From the NCBI RefSeq assembly GCF_003569005.1, contig NZ_BCUR01000001.1, forward strand, positions 1,369,893 through 1,433,892: 64,000 nucleotides of DNA, read 5' to 3'. Origin of the DNA: Vibrio superstes (GTDB lineage Bacteria; Pseudomonadota; Gammaproteobacteria; Enterobacterales; Vibrionaceae). The notes under the pieces were generated by a model that saw nothing but the letters and a program-made list of their open reading frames with translations, did not search any database and had not been told where the DNA came from. The position numbers were made by a program, and so were the translations under genes. Positions 17,637 to 26,796 of the stretch are shown here, piece after piece; within the stretch, counting starts at the first letter, position 1; every line of letters begins with the position of its first letter.

Positions 17637-18653
17637 TCAGGGCTGATTGCTTGTGCTTTCTAGCAATTTCTTGTACTCATGTTCCTTATCCACTACGGCA
17701 GAGACGTAGTGACGAGTTTCAGAATAGGGGAACTGCTTTGTTAGTGATTGGTATAGTTGTTTAAACTCGGTTCTGTTTACAGCATCCCTTAATCTTTCGA
17801 TAGAGGTGGTCTTAGTGAAGTGCTTTGCGACCGCACCAATACCGGCATTATAGGCTGCGATGGAAATGAGCAACCTAGAGTGTTCCGATTCAATATCTTT
17901 CAAGTACTTTTCTGTCAGAATATGAAGATATGCTGAGCCAACTTGTATGTTCAATATCGGATTCATCAATGATTCGTTCGGTATTTTTTGCCCGTCGAGA
18001 AAGAAGTTTGAGACGTCAGCGGCTGCGCTTTTCTCCATGATTTGCATTAGACCATAGGCGGGTGCCTTTGATACGGCATTGGGATTAAAGCGACTTTCGT
18101 TGTAGATGATAGCGAGAATAAGAGAAGGGGGCACTTGCCATTGTTTCGCGGCCATTTTTATATCATCTAAATATACGAGAGCCTTGTTGTCCCAGTATTG
18201 CTTCTGAGGGGTAATGCGGGTGGTAAGGATTCGCTCACCTTTGCGGGAAACCACTTCCGTAGTCACTGTGTTTGACTGTTGGACTTCGACGATATCGTCG
18301 ATTTGTCTTTGCACCTGGCTTTGATGTGCTTGTTTGGCTGTCGATGAATCGTCAATAGTCTCGATGACAAGGGTTTTGCTTTGATAATCCTCTGTGGTTC
18401 GAGTTTGCAAGTCAGCTGAGTAATAAGTAGCGTACCTAAGCTTGTCCGTTTTAGTGTCAGCCCAGTGTGCTTTAGATTTAGCGACCTGCTGCTGATAATG
18501 TCTTTGATTGGCAGTAGATTGTGTTTGAAACTGCTCTTTGATAGTAGCTTGGGCATCTTGATAAGATGCGTTACTTAATAGGGGGACCAGTGCTATCAGC
18601 AAGGCACTTAACTTGAGTCCAACATTTTTGTTGATTAACCTGCTGATAGTCAT
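17637..18653 (-). CDS. MltC-type lytic murein transglycosylase
   Basis: Lytic transglycosylases cleave the MurNAc-GlcNAc bond of peptidoglycan, forming 1,6-anhydroMurNAc. The 338 residues have a signal peptide (about 12-29, no lipobox) and an MltC-like N-terminal region with many Gln residues and charged helices. A Slt-type catalytic domain follows: YNESRFNP with catalytic Glu at about 186, AYGLMQIM, and AAYNAG. The gene begins 3 bases after the stop of the barrel gene, so the two are one operon. E. coli MltC is a lipoprotein; this one is predicted soluble in the periplasm. A decayed copy of its 3' end lies 600 bases away. Confidence 0.88.
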   Translation of the reverse strand: MTISRLINKNVGLKLSALLIALVPLLSNASYQDAQATIKEQFQTQSTANQRHYQQQVAKSKAHWADTKTDKLRYATYYSADLQTRTTEDYQSKTLVIETIDDSSTAKQAHQSQVQRQIDDIVEVQQSNTVTTEVVSRKGERILTTRITPQKQYWDNKALVYLDDIKMAAKQWQVPPSLILAIIYNESRFNPNAVSKAPAYGLMQIMEKSAAADVSNFFLDGQKIPNESLMNPILNIQVGSAYLHILTEKYLKDIESEHSRLLISIAAYNAGIGAVAKHFTKTTSIERLRDAVNRTEFKQLYQSLTKQFPYSETRHYVSAVVDKEHEYKKLLESTSNQP

Positions 18654-18656
18654 ACC

Positions 18657-19691
18657 TTATTTATCCCACAAGTAGCTGTAAGAAAGCCCAATTCTGTCAT
18701 CTGAAGAGTCAAATAATGGCTCCTCCCAAGAAGCCACATCTAACGTGTGACGACCATAGCTTAGACCAATGCCAAATGAGGTGGCATCATTGAAGATCTC
18801 GTCATCAAACTGTCGCAAGCCAGCTCTGAGTGTTAGCTGTAACCCATCTTCGGTATTGGCTCCAAAGATAGCTAACTCTCCGCCAAATCGATTTTCAACT
18901 ACGTTTTCAGAACTACTTAAGAAAAAGTGAGAAGAGTCCACATAGTCGTAGCTTCCGGTAAGCATGGTTCCAACATCACCAAAGAAGGTGGTCAATGCCA
19001 AGCTTCCTGCCAGTGCAGTTTTACTCGGCCTAATGATGATTTCTCGTCCACCGCTAAAACTACTTGAGTCGTAACTCATTTCCGTCTGGTAGCTAGCACC
19101 AAGATTTATCTGATAGCCAACCGCAGAGTGGGAAGTAAATGACATCATGTCTTGAGTTGACCATTTGTAGCCAACCGTACCCCCAAACTCGTAATCATCG
19201 GTAATGGCGTAGGTGGAGCCTGCATCGACCTGGGCCATATCACCAGTAACACCAAAGTGATGGTTGTCGACCTTAAATGCTAAACCCAAGCCGAGAAAAT
19301 TACGGTCAATGTCTTTAAAGTTGGCATACCAGGAATCGGGGTCTTGAGTATTCTCACGAGTTTGAATTGTGCTTGACTGGTAATATAAACCTAGAGCGAA
19401 ACCTGTCTTTGTAAATAGAGTTGCGGCCGCGTAGCTAAAATCTAGATCACCGGCCTCAATGCTATTATTTTCGTCGTTTCGTTTTCGCGTTTCTGCACCT
19501 TCGATCGTAAAATCTACAGCGTCTGTGCTAACTCCAGCAAGACCTGCTGGGTTATATATCCATCCAGTTCCATCATTGGATAATGAATGAAAAGCCTCTC
19601 CCATCCCCTTTGCTCTAATGCCTTCGGCAGTAGCAATAGATGACGTTGTTGAGAGTGTGAGTAATGTCAATCCTTTAACAAACTTGTTCAC
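18657..19691 (-). CDS. Outer-membrane beta-barrel protein (FadL/UPF0164-like)
   Basis: 344 residues with a signal peptide (cleavage near SIATA-EG) and alternating polar/hydrophobic strands throughout. The N-terminal motif GMGEAF...LSNDGTGWIYNPAGLAG resembles OmpP1/FadL-like and conjugative TraF-type barrels, where NPA is a hallmark. The C-terminus is LGLSYSYLWDK-like rather than the canonical terminal Phe. It is cotranscribed with the lytic transglycosylase and divergent from three lipoproteins, which suggests a shared outer-envelope structure. The substrate cannot be told from the sequence. Confidence 0.75.
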   Translation of the reverse strand: MNKFVKGLTLLTLSTTSSIATAEGIRAKGMGEAFHSLSNDGTGWIYNPAGLAGVSTDAVDFTIEGAETRKRNDENNSIEAGDLDFSYAAATLFTKTGFALGLYYQSSTIQTRENTQDPDSWYANFKDIDRNFLGLGLAFKVDNHHFGVTGDMAQVDAGSTYAITDDYEFGGTVGYKWSTQDMMSFTSHSAVGYQINLGASYQTEMSYDSSSFSGGREIIIRPSKTALAGSLALTTFFGDVGTMLTGSYDYVDSSHFFLSSSENVVENRFGGELAIFGANTEDGLQLTLRAGLRQFDDEIFNDATSFGIGLSYGRHTLDVASWEEPLFDSSDDRIGLSYSYLWDK

Positions 19692-19785
19692 TTGTACCTC
19701 ATAATTCTATGGACATCTGTACAGTACATTTTGTAACATATCGTTATTGTGCTTAACAAGGTTTTAGCTTTTGCAGGGAGGTAAA

Positions 19786-20736
19786 TTGCGATCTAAACCA
19801 GTATTGCGCTATAAAAAATATGATGTACGACTTCTCCTTGTCATTACCGCTCTTATTCTTACTGGTTGTAGCACGTCAAACCCTCAGTGCGAACAAGCTT
19901 ACCAAGAGTCACTTGAAGCCCCTCCTGGCGTATTCAAAGAGGTGGGTACTGGAGCAACATTCGGTGAAGCGAAACAACAAGCTCTTGAAAAGTTGGCTTA
20001 TCAAAAAGAACTGCATATCTATCATCAGGTCGAAGTGAAAGAGACCATATTGGATGATTCGACCTCATCAAATGAATTTACTAGTGAGACTGAATTAACC
20101 TCCAACGCTTTGTTTAGAGCCCCTCTTCTTCAAAGCTATTCATGTGGCCAAAATAGTAAAATGGTGGTCGCAACTGTAGATAGTCGGACGCTGTCTCAAA
20201 GACTGGCAGATGTAGAAAACATTCACGCCTCGATATCTAAATGGTTTAAAGGCTCTAGCTGGGTGTTAGTCAATCAAGACTATGCTTTTTCTTTGGCCAG
20301 TAAAGGACTCGTGTTGCCCTTACGTGATGAGGATTTGTTGGATGTTTTTGACTCTCCAGATCCCAATATCAGTATTAATGGAAAAATGATTTGGTATGGA
20401 AAAAGGAGCGATAAATATCAGATCAATATCAATACATCGAGCTCACTGCACAGTTTGATCAAGTTAGGTGAAAATGGTCAGTTTGATGTGTTGTTTACGG
20501 ATAAAAAAACACAATCTCACAAGTTTCAGGGTAAGGGCATTTTAAGGCATTTTGAGCAAGGTTCATCTGCGTTATTTATGCTTGTCGAGCATAAGCAGCC
20601 GATAGGGCAGTTTTTACCCAATGTAGGAGATGTTCTTACTCTCTCACAGCAACAGGCAGCATTGTCTCGTTTTGCAAGGCAATGGCAGCTTAATGATTGG
20701 GAGATAGGAACAGCACGGTATTACATCGCACAATAA
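19786..20736 (+). CDS. LPP20-like lipoprotein
   Basis: I choose the TTG at 19786, with the ribosome site GGAGGT ending 3 bases upstream; no ATG is available in frame before the lipobox. The signal peptide ends LILTGC, a good lipobox. The next region, TGATFGEAKQQALEKLAYQ, resembles the SHS2/LPP20-type domain that recurs in FlgP-like and other small envelope lipoproteins. The C-terminal half has no domain I recognise. It is first of three consecutive lipoproteins, and its stop lies 11 bases before the next gene. Confidence 0.72.
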   Translation: MRSKPVLRYKKYDVRLLLVITALILTGCSTSNPQCEQAYQESLEAPPGVFKEVGTGATFGEAKQQALEKLAYQKELHIYHQVEVKETILDDSTSSNEFTSETELTSNALFRAPLLQSYSCGQNSKMVVATVDSRTLSQRLADVENIHASISKWFKGSSWVLVNQDYAFSLASKGLVLPLRDEDLLDVFDSPDPNISINGKMIWYGKRSDKYQININTSSSLHSLIKLGENGQFDVLFTDKKTQSHKFQGKGILRHFEQGSSALFMLVEHKQPIGQFLPNVGDVLTLSQQQAALSRFARQWQLNDWEIGTARYYIAQ

Positions 20737-20747
20737 AGGAAGATGTT

Positions 20748-21305
20748 ATGAAAAGGATATTTGGATTGGCTTTAATTGCGTCGGCGCTGACCGCATGTAG
20801 CTCGACAGAGGAAGTAGCAAAAGCGGACTGTGCGTTCCCTGATAAATCAGAAGCACCAAGTTGGTACTGTGAGAAAGCAACGTCTACAGATCAGCCAAGT
20901 TATTTTTACTTGGGCTCTTCATCAGTGAAAGCTGAATCATCGACACAAGAACGTTTAGCTGTGGCTAATGCGACAGTAAAGTTGAGCCAGGAGCTTGATT
21001 CCAGCATCACCAGCTTGGTGAACGAGCGCGAACAGATCAACACCAGCGCAGGTGTTAGTGTCTCTAAAAAGTTTGTTGAGATTTCGAGTACGCTTATGAC
21101 AGACACCAAGCTAACAGGGGTTCGTCAATACGAATCTGCAGTGGATGAATCTGGGCAACGTTGGGTACTCGTTGGTATTTCTCAGGCTGACTATCTCGAT
21201 ATAAAGCAACGAGTTATTGCTCAGTCTATTGAAGACCTGCAACAGCAACCGCTGACAGATGCAGAGCAAACTGAAGTGTTCTCACTGAAGTCATTGCTGA
21301 ACTAA
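20748..21305 (+). CDS. LPP20 family lipoprotein
   Basis: 185 residues from ATG 20748 with AAGGAAG upstream. The signal peptide ends LTACSS, a lipobox. The mature part begins with a two-cysteine segment (CAFPDKSEAPSWYC) followed by the LPP20 pattern: YLGSSSVKAES, then a helix with repeated AVANATVKLSQELDSSI, and a beta-strand pair VLVGISQADY. This domain is found in the flagellar lipoprotein FlgP and in Helicobacter LPP20. The gene sits between two other lipoproteins with spacing of about 10 bases, so it is one operon. Confidence 0.82.
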   Translation: MKRIFGLALIASALTACSSTEEVAKADCAFPDKSEAPSWYCEKATSTDQPSYFYLGSSSVKAESSTQERLAVANATVKLSQELDSSITSLVNEREQINTSAGVSVSKKFVEISSTLMTDTKLTGVRQYESAVDESGQRWVLVGISQADYLDIKQRVIAQSIEDLQQQPLTDAEQTEVFSLKSLLN

Positions 21306-21314
21306 TCTTGCTCT

Positions 21315-22403
21315 ATGAATAGATGTAAACTTCTGTTTTCTATACTGATGTTGTCCATCCTTGTGGGGTGTGCGACTCAGTATAGTGACAATGAAAAAGC
21401 GTATGCTTTATATCAAAAAGGTGTCGACTCGTTTGAGAGTGGGCAGATATACAGCGCCCAAGATTATTTTAACGATGCTAAGTCTTACGTATCATCGGAT
21501 ACCTACCTTAAAATAGGAACCAAGAGTGAGTACAGCGAAATGACCTGTGTTAAGCGCTGTACGTTTACTCGAAATGTCAGTGGTAATCACGTTGAGTACA
21601 ACCCGAACTACTATCTAAATGAAATTAAAAATGAAATTTACGAGCAAGAAAAACGCAAAGAATTAGCAGGGAAAATGGAAAACGCACCCAAATTAAAGGT
21701 ATTAATGAGACTTGATGATACCGATGGTGACCGTATTCTTAACGCTGATGAGAAAGGGATTTTAACGGTACTTGTAACTAACACGGGCAAGAGTGATGCG
21801 GAGCAATTAACGCTGAAAGCAAAATCGAGCTTATCCTCGATTGCGTTTGCTGATAGCACTCAAGTGATTCCTGTTCTTCAAGTGGGGGAGAGTAAAAGGC
21901 TTTCATATCAGGTCACGAACTCTCTGCTCAGTCAAAGCAGAAAGGCAACCATTGCACTTTATGCTGAAGAGAAAGATGGAATACTTGAAGGTGATATCAA
22001 ATCAAGTCTCTCAATTCGAACCTCAAAATATCGCACTCCAAAACTGACGCTAAAGCAAAAACCAAGTTCTAAAACGGTTGTTGCTGGAGATAGTACATGG
22101 CAAGTCTTTCAGCTTTGTAATGCCTCTAGTTACCCTGCACTGAATCTTCGTTTGTCCTTAACAAAACTGGATGTTGAATCTGTATATTCCAATATAGAAC
22201 AGAGAGATATTCACGTTATTCCAGCCAAGGAGTGTCGAGAAGTGGTGGCACACTTCAAGCCTGAAGTTTCATTGAAACAAGGATATCGATTGAGAACGGC
22301 CTTAGTAGTCAATGACAATAAAACCGAGGTTGCCCATCTGCGTTTGGGGACTCGTGTTGACTACAGCGCAATGAGTGACGTCGAATTTATACAAGTGAAG
22401 TAG
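21315..22403 (+). CDS. Lipoprotein with TPR-like and CARDB-like regions
   Basis: 362 residues; the signal peptide ends ILVGCATQ, a lipobox. Residues 28-55 (KAYALYQKGVDSFESGQIYS) look like one tetratricopeptide-type helix pair. The rest is beta-rich, with VLVTNTGKSDAEQLTLKAK, typical of immunoglobulin-like CARDB repeats, present at least twice (a second begins near VFQLCNASSYPALNLRL). The gene starts 9 bases after the LPP20 gene. It is last in the three-lipoprotein operon. Its role is unknown; the domains suggest a scaffold that binds other envelope proteins. Confidence 0.72.
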   Translation: MNRCKLLFSILMLSILVGCATQYSDNEKAYALYQKGVDSFESGQIYSAQDYFNDAKSYVSSDTYLKIGTKSEYSEMTCVKRCTFTRNVSGNHVEYNPNYYLNEIKNEIYEQEKRKELAGKMENAPKLKVLMRLDDTDGDRILNADEKGILTVLVTNTGKSDAEQLTLKAKSSLSSIAFADSTQVIPVLQVGESKRLSYQVTNSLLSQSRKATIALYAEEKDGILEGDIKSSLSIRTSKYRTPKLTLKQKPSSKTVVAGDSTWQVFQLCNASSYPALNLRLSLTKLDVESVYSNIEQRDIHVIPAKECREVVAHFKPEVSLKQGYRLRTALVVNDNKTEVAHLRLGTRVDYSAMSDVEFIQVK

Positions 22404-22484
22404 CGGCACTTGATAAAATGGTTCCAGAGTCTATTTCTATGTATGAATCTTTGTTTTTTGGGATGTAAATGGATGCGTTAGGCA

Positions 22485-23156
22485 TTACTTCTTAGTTACC
22501 AGCGCAAAGGTTGCAATCGGCAATGATAAAGCCACTCCAATAGTCATGAGCGTGCCAAGCTGTTCTAAGTATTTGAACAAGATATCACTGATTGAAAGCG
22601 TATAGGTTACGCCTAGGATAATCATAAGATAAACAGCGAGCCCGATATAAAGGGAGCCTTCCAGTGCTCCTCTAATGTCAGTGGCTGAGGGCAACATGTA
22701 CAAAGTGATGCTGGCAAGAACGAAAAGGCTCGCTAGGTCCAAAAGGGAAGAATGAATGGCTATTGAATATAGGGTTTCAGGGTAATCAGACCAAGAAGCA
22801 CTTTGTAATTGAGCAATCAAGCTACTGACATAGGTCAACTGCGTTCCCTGGTATAAACAAACGCCCCCTATGATAAGAGGTGCAATTGATACCAACACAT
22901 GCCCAACTGAACCCAACATGCTGTCAGGGCGTGTAAACATAACATACCCCATCGTCGGATTAGCTCTTGTCGGCATACGAAACAAGCAAACCTGTGTAAC
23001 TTTGAAGCCGAGCATCTTAGCAATTAAGTAATGGCTCAACTCATGAAGAGTGACCCCAACGATGCCTGTTACAAACACAATCAAAGAACGAAAACGGCTC
23101 GTGTGTATGCATGAGTTGGCTAGGTATATTGCTAGAATGGCAATTAAGAAGTTCAT
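22485..23156 (-). CDS. M50-like membrane metalloprotease homologue
   Basis: I start at ATG 23156 (about 223 residues). The open frame extends 51 codons further to a TTG, but that stretch does not look like a good N-terminus. Several hydrophobic segments are visible. The motif TLHELSHYLIAKMLGF is the HExxH zinc site of site-2-type M50 proteases embedded in a membrane helix. The second motif with an Asp ligand is not obvious; LDLASLFVLA is the best candidate. It could be an active intramembrane protease or a non-proteolytic relative. It is convergent with the lipoprotein operon. Confidence 0.68.
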   Translation of the reverse strand: MNFLIAILAIYLANSCIHTSRFRSLIVFVTGIVGVTLHELSHYLIAKMLGFKVTQVCLFRMPTRANPTMGYVMFTRPDSMLGSVGHVLVSIAPLIIGGVCLYQGTQLTYVSSLIAQLQSASWSDYPETLYSIAIHSSLLDLASLFVLASITLYMLPSATDIRGALEGSLYIGLAVYLMIILGVTYTLSISDILFKYLEQLGTLMTIGVALSLPIATFALVTKK

Positions 23157-23481
23157 GTAGTGGAAGCCTGTTCTTTGGAATAAGTATAAATCGTGAATTG
23201 CTTTGACATACAGACGTATGAAAGTAAGTAGATTTCCCTTATCAAAGCTGATAATAAACTTTATACCGAAGGGAAACTTCACTATGCCACTGCATCGTGA
23301 CCCACACAAAACTATCTTTCACAAAACCTATAAACTAGGCCCCAAAGTGTCGGCAAAAATGTCTGCAGAGCTCATTATAACCCATTTCATACCACCAATA
23401 TTCAATAACTTATGTGTTTCCCGCCTTGTTGCATAACGACCTAAGTTATTGATAAATAAGAAATGTGTGGTTCTTCTGATT
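23157..23481. other. Intergenic stretch beside the guaC remnant
   Basis: About 325 bases with no convincing gene and no recognised RNA. The left junction of the guaC fragment lies at its right end, so this is where the sequence breakpoint would be. Confidence 0.4.
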
Positions 23482-23730
23482 TTCTACGGCATGTCTTCAC
23501 AAAGCGCGATGGACAAGCACTCTGGCGGCGTTGCGAAATACCGTGCAGCTGAAGGAAAAACCGTACTATTGCCATACCGTGGTAGCGTTCACGGCACCAT
23601 CTCTGACATCCTAGGTGGCGTACGTTCAACATGTACTTACGTAGGCGCAGCAAAGCTTAAAGAGCTAACTAAGCGTACTACCTTTATCCGTGTACAAGAG
23701 CAAGAGAACAACGTGTTCGGTAAAGAGTAA
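23482..23730 (+). pseudogene. guaC: GuaC (GMP reductase) C-terminal fragment
   Basis: 82 codons plus stop, beginning [10 protein letters not shown] and ending [12 protein letters not shown], with [19 protein letters not shown] and [16 protein letters not shown]. These are the last quarter of GMP reductase, which normally has about 347 residues. The catalytic part and start are absent, and similarity ends abruptly at about 23482, where flanking sequence takes over. The reading frame is intact, so the fragment is recent or its sequence is constrained by recombination. The terminator downstream is probably the original guaC terminator. An intact guaC must exist elsewhere if the cell makes the enzyme. 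Confidence 0.88.
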
Positions 23731-23760
23731 GTCGACAACAGTTCGTAAATCTCGAAATGA

Positions 23761-23790
23761 AAAGAGCCGCTTTTAGCGGCTCTTTTTTTG
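23761..23790 (+). terminator. Rho-independent terminator after the guaC fragment
   Basis: A 12-bp stem, AAAAGAGCCGCT (23761-23772) with AGCGGCTCTTTT (23776-23787), has a TTT loop and a long T tract. Confidence 0.9.
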
Positions 23791-23856
23791 TTTAGATATT
23801 CAGCTAATAACAGTGATAGCTTCAGCTTTTAGGTTTGGTTATCTGTAGGCATGGCA

Positions 23857-24447
23857 CTATTTTAGAACTGCAGCTCTTACTTGCTGTTCTAGTAAGTATA
23901 GGGTGTTGGCTCCTTCCATATATTGGGGATAATCTTGGAAGTTTTGTTGATGTTCTGGCGTCATTTGCATGATTTCTTCTGCTCTCATTAGCTTCCAATA
24001 TAGAGGAGAGGTGCGCAACATAGCTAGCAGAGGTTTAAAGACCTCTTTCTCATAGGCCAAATAAAGATATTCTGTAATTATTTCACGCTCATCTTCAGAC
24101 TGGATAGTCGTTTGAATGGCAGAAAGGGCTTTTTGATAATTAATATTTTGCTCGAGGTTCTGCATTACAGAGGTATTGTCTTCCGCTAATTTTTGAAGCT
24201 CATTGTTCACGCTATCTAACCAGGATTCTTTGGTTAGTTCATCATTTGTAATATTCTCAAATTGATGAACAAGTTTTTTTTCTATCTTGGTTTGAGCCTT
24301 CATAAGAACCTTGCGGACTTGCTGAAACGGCAGTTGATAGGTCTTTGACAGCTCAATAATTAAGGCGTGATATCCATCTTTAGGGAAGTGCATATTGGCT
24401 TTAAATATTGCGATAGCGTGCTCTTGTTCAGAGGTCAATTCACTCAT
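23857..24447 (-). CDS. Hypothetical helical protein, 196 residues
   Basis: ATG at 24447; AAAGG lies about 10 bases upstream. The protein is predicted almost entirely alpha-helical, charged and cytoplasmic, with the segment LSKTYQLPFQQVRKVLMKAQTKIEKKL near residue 35-60 (shown here only as a landmark, broken: LSKTYQLPF then VRKVLMKAQ). I recognise no domain. It and the next gene on the same strand are 60 bases apart and may be cotranscribed with the hydrolase and chaperone further upstream. Confidence 0.65.
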   Translation of the reverse strand: MSELTSEQEHAIAIFKANMHFPKDGYHALIIELSKTYQLPFQQVRKVLMKAQTKIEKKLVHQFENITNDELTKESWLDSVNNELQKLAEDNTSVMQNLEQNINYQKALSAIQTTIQSEDEREIITEYLYLAYEKEVFKPLLAMLRTSPLYWKLMRAEEIMQMTPEHQQNFQDYPQYMEGANTLYLLEQQVRAAVLK

Positions 24448-24507
24448 TATTTATTAGAACCTTTGTTGTGATTTTGCAATGTTTCCAGATTTGTTACTAG
24501 CCAAAGC

Positions 24508-24858
24508 CTATAGACCAAAGCCGATTTTAGGTAGCATACGCACTGAACGAACGCCCCATGGTGTTAAATCTGGTTTTGGCTGTCCAGTGTAGTTACCCAA
24601 ACAGATATAGCCTTTGGACAAGTAACGGTAGAGAAAATCGCCACCTTGCAACTTCGCGCTCTTTTCATCACTGAATGGCAAATGGATACGTTCTACTCTC
24701 AGGTCTGGCGCCATTTTAAAAGCAGAATAGGCTGATGATTTTACATCGTAAGCATCAAGGTTTTTTAACAGAGCTTTGTCAGACATAGATGCTTTCTTAC
24801 GAATAAAAAGCATAATTAAGTGTTTTTGCTGCTCCGATGAAACAATAAGCATTTCCAT
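24508..24858 (-). CDS. Hypothetical protein, 116 residues
   Basis: ATG 24858 is preceded by AAGGAG at a suitable distance, so the start is well supported. The product is soluble, basic and predicted mixed alpha/beta, with landmarks GGDFLYRYLSKGYICLGN and PWGVRSVRMLP. No family is recognised. It lies in a same-strand run of genes from the DnaJ-like chaperone (26550) to the helical protein (23857). Confidence 0.7.
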   Translation of the reverse strand: MEMLIVSSEQQKHLIMLFIRKKASMSDKALLKNLDAYDVKSSAYSAFKMAPDLRVERIHLPFSDEKSAKLQGGDFLYRYLSKGYICLGNYTGQPKPDLTPWGVRSVRMLPKIGFGL

Positions 24859-25027
24859 GATAGGTGCTCCTTAAAATGATATGCAGTATATAAGGTTGAG
24901 AGATTTGAGGCCACGAATTAGGTCAGTGTTAGCCTCTTTTTCAAAGCGTAACCATAACGTCATGCATAAAATGAGTAGCAGCAAAGCGGTTTCTACCAAC
25001 CTGATGATACATCCGTTTTTATGCTTC

Positions 25028-25618
25028 TTATTTATTTGCTGCCATAAATGCAACGATAGAATCGACGGCGGTATCTATATTGTTTTCGTATGTTGCATCC
25101 GCTCTCTTTGGCGGTTTGAAACTGTGGTCTCCGTCGGGAAGATAGACTACCTCAATGGACTTAGACAATGGATAGCTTTCTACCTCATGGCGCTTACCGA
25201 AGGTATCTTTTTCTCCTTGAATAACGAGCATAGGAGTATCTATGGTCTCAAGGTGTTCTGTTCTTAATTTGTCTGGTTTTCCTGGTGGATGGAATGGATA
25301 GCCAAGACATAAACAACCCTTCGCTTCGGTTCTTTCTAAAATCATAGAGGCAACTCGACCTCCCATGGACTTACCACCGATAAATAAAGGGAGGGTAGGA
25401 TTTAGATTTTCTATCTCAGCCAGAAAAGCCTGTTCAAGCTTATCCATTTTGTCTGGCGGGCGGCGTTTACCGAGCTCTTTTGCTTTTTGCATATAAGGAA
25501 AGTCAAACAAGTGCACTGACACTCCTCGTTCGGTTAACTTTTTGGCAATAGTTTGCATAAACTCATTGTCCATTCCAGCACCAGCGCCGTGCGCGAAAAT
25601 AAACTCAGCCCAACTCAT
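25028..25618 (-). CDS. KANL3/Tex30-like alpha/beta hydrolase
   Basis: 196 residues of a short alpha/beta hydrolase. HGAGAGMD near residue 10 forms the oxyanion region, GGKSMGGR near 83 is the nucleophile elbow with Ser, and GDHSF near 165 supplies the His; the Asp is probably in QGEKDTFG. The catalytic triad therefore looks intact. No signal peptide is seen, so it acts in the cytoplasm. The natural substrate is unknown. It starts 26 bases after the chaperone gene and is probably in one transcript with it. Confidence 0.88.
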   Translation of the reverse strand: MSWAEFIFAHGAGAGMDNEFMQTIAKKLTERGVSVHLFDFPYMQKAKELGKRRPPDKMDKLEQAFLAEIENLNPTLPLFIGGKSMGGRVASMILERTEAKGCLCLGYPFHPPGKPDKLRTEHLETIDTPMLVIQGEKDTFGKRHEVESYPLSKSIEVVYLPDGDHSFKPPKRADATYENNIDTAVDSIVAFMAANK

Positions 25619-25644
25619 CTCTATCCCTTAAGATTAATTTCAAT

Positions 25645-26550
25645 CTACTTGTTACCATCAAACGTCGCTTTTAATTGTTCTAGCAACGCTTTTTGCTGTT
25701 CCGTTAATTGCGTCGGAGTATCAACTTGAATGACGACGAGTAAGTCACCCGTGACGCCTTTACGGCTGGTAACCCCTTTACCGGATACTTTAAATTTACG
25801 TCCGCTTTGCGTTCCAACGGGCACTTTGAGTTTAAATCGGCTGTCGAATACATTCACCTCAACTTCGCCACCGAGTGCAGCGGTCACCATATCAATATGA
25901 CTGGTATAGATTAAGTTGTTTTCGTCTCTCTTCAATACAGGGTGTGAGCGAATGTTTATGATAATGAGCAAATCTCCCGAGGGTCCACCATTGGCACTAA
26001 GACCGCCTTTCCCAGAAAAACGGATTTTTTCACCGTCTTTTATTCCTTCTGGGATCTTAACGTTAATCTTTTTTTGTTGGCCGTTTATTGGTAGCTCAAT
26101 GATTTTCTCTGCACCTTTCACGGCATCAACAAAATCAACGCTTAAGTTGAACTCAAAATCTTGCCCTTTTCTTGGGCGAGTGCGACCGCCTCCTCGCGAT
26201 TGTGCAAATATATCTTCAAAACCGCCGAAGCCTTGGCTTTGTTGTCTGAAACCACCACCAAACATGTCTTCAAAGCCACTGCCAGAGAATCCAGATTGTC
26301 GTTGGCGCTGACCAAAGCCGCTGTTATCAAACGCGGCGTGACCAAACCTATCGTATTCTTGACGTTTTTCTGTGTTGGTTAATATCTCGTAGGCTTCTTT
26401 GACTTCCTTAAAGCTTTCTTCAGCCTGAGCATCATCAGGATTTTTATCTGGATGATATTTCATTGCGAGTTTTTTGTAGGCTTTTTTGATTTCTTTTTCT
26501 GAGGAAGCCTTAGAGACACCTAATACTTCATAATAATCTCTTTTGGACAT
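25645..26550 (-). CDS. DnaJ-family co-chaperone without zinc finger (CbpA-like)
   Basis: I start at ATG 26550 (MSKRDYYEVLG, 301 residues); 65 upstream codons in frame do not belong. The J domain spans about 5-65 with the essential HPD in YHPDKN, so it can stimulate DnaK ATPase. A Gly/Phe/Gln-rich linker (about 75-120) follows and then the two C-terminal substrate-binding beta domains. The cysteine-rich zinc domain of DnaJ is missing, which makes it a type II co-chaperone like CbpA. CbpM does not follow it. It begins a minus-strand run that includes the hydrolase. Confidence 0.9.
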   Translation of the reverse strand: MSKRDYYEVLGVSKASSEKEIKKAYKKLAMKYHPDKNPDDAQAEESFKEVKEAYEILTNTEKRQEYDRFGHAAFDNSGFGQRQRQSGFSGSGFEDMFGGGFRQQSQGFGGFEDIFAQSRGGGRTRPRKGQDFEFNLSVDFVDAVKGAEKIIELPINGQQKKINVKIPEGIKDGEKIRFSGKGGLSANGGPSGDLLIIINIRSHPVLKRDENNLIYTSHIDMVTAALGGEVEVNVFDSRFKLKVPVGTQSGRKFKVSGKGVTSRKGVTGDLLVVIQVDTPTQLTEQQKALLEQLKATFDGNK

Positions 26551-26796
26551 GCTCTTTTTTCTCACTAAATTAACGCAAAAAGGGCGCACGAGTAGCCTCT
26601 TACGCCCTAAATAATGCCGCAATGGTATTCTTCTAAAATGAAGAACACAAACACTAAAGCATTTGCTGTAGATCCAAGGGCATAAGTGACAACTAGAGCC
26701 TGTGCCCTTGGGGCAAAGAGAAGAGATGAAAAGGTTAATCCACAAAGAGAAAGGATCACGCGGTAAGGATTATGGGCCTAGACTGCAACGGCGTTG
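26551..26796. other. Intergenic region upstream of the chaperone gene
   Basis: Nothing recognised as a gene. It should hold the chaperone promoter. The transposase remnant lies next to it on the right. Confidence 0.35.

Noticed and set aside
24871..25053. 60-codon frame with one hydrophobic stretch overlapping the end of the alpha/beta hydrolase gene
   Set aside because: TTG start, no ribosome site and overlap with a real gene; possible but unsupported.
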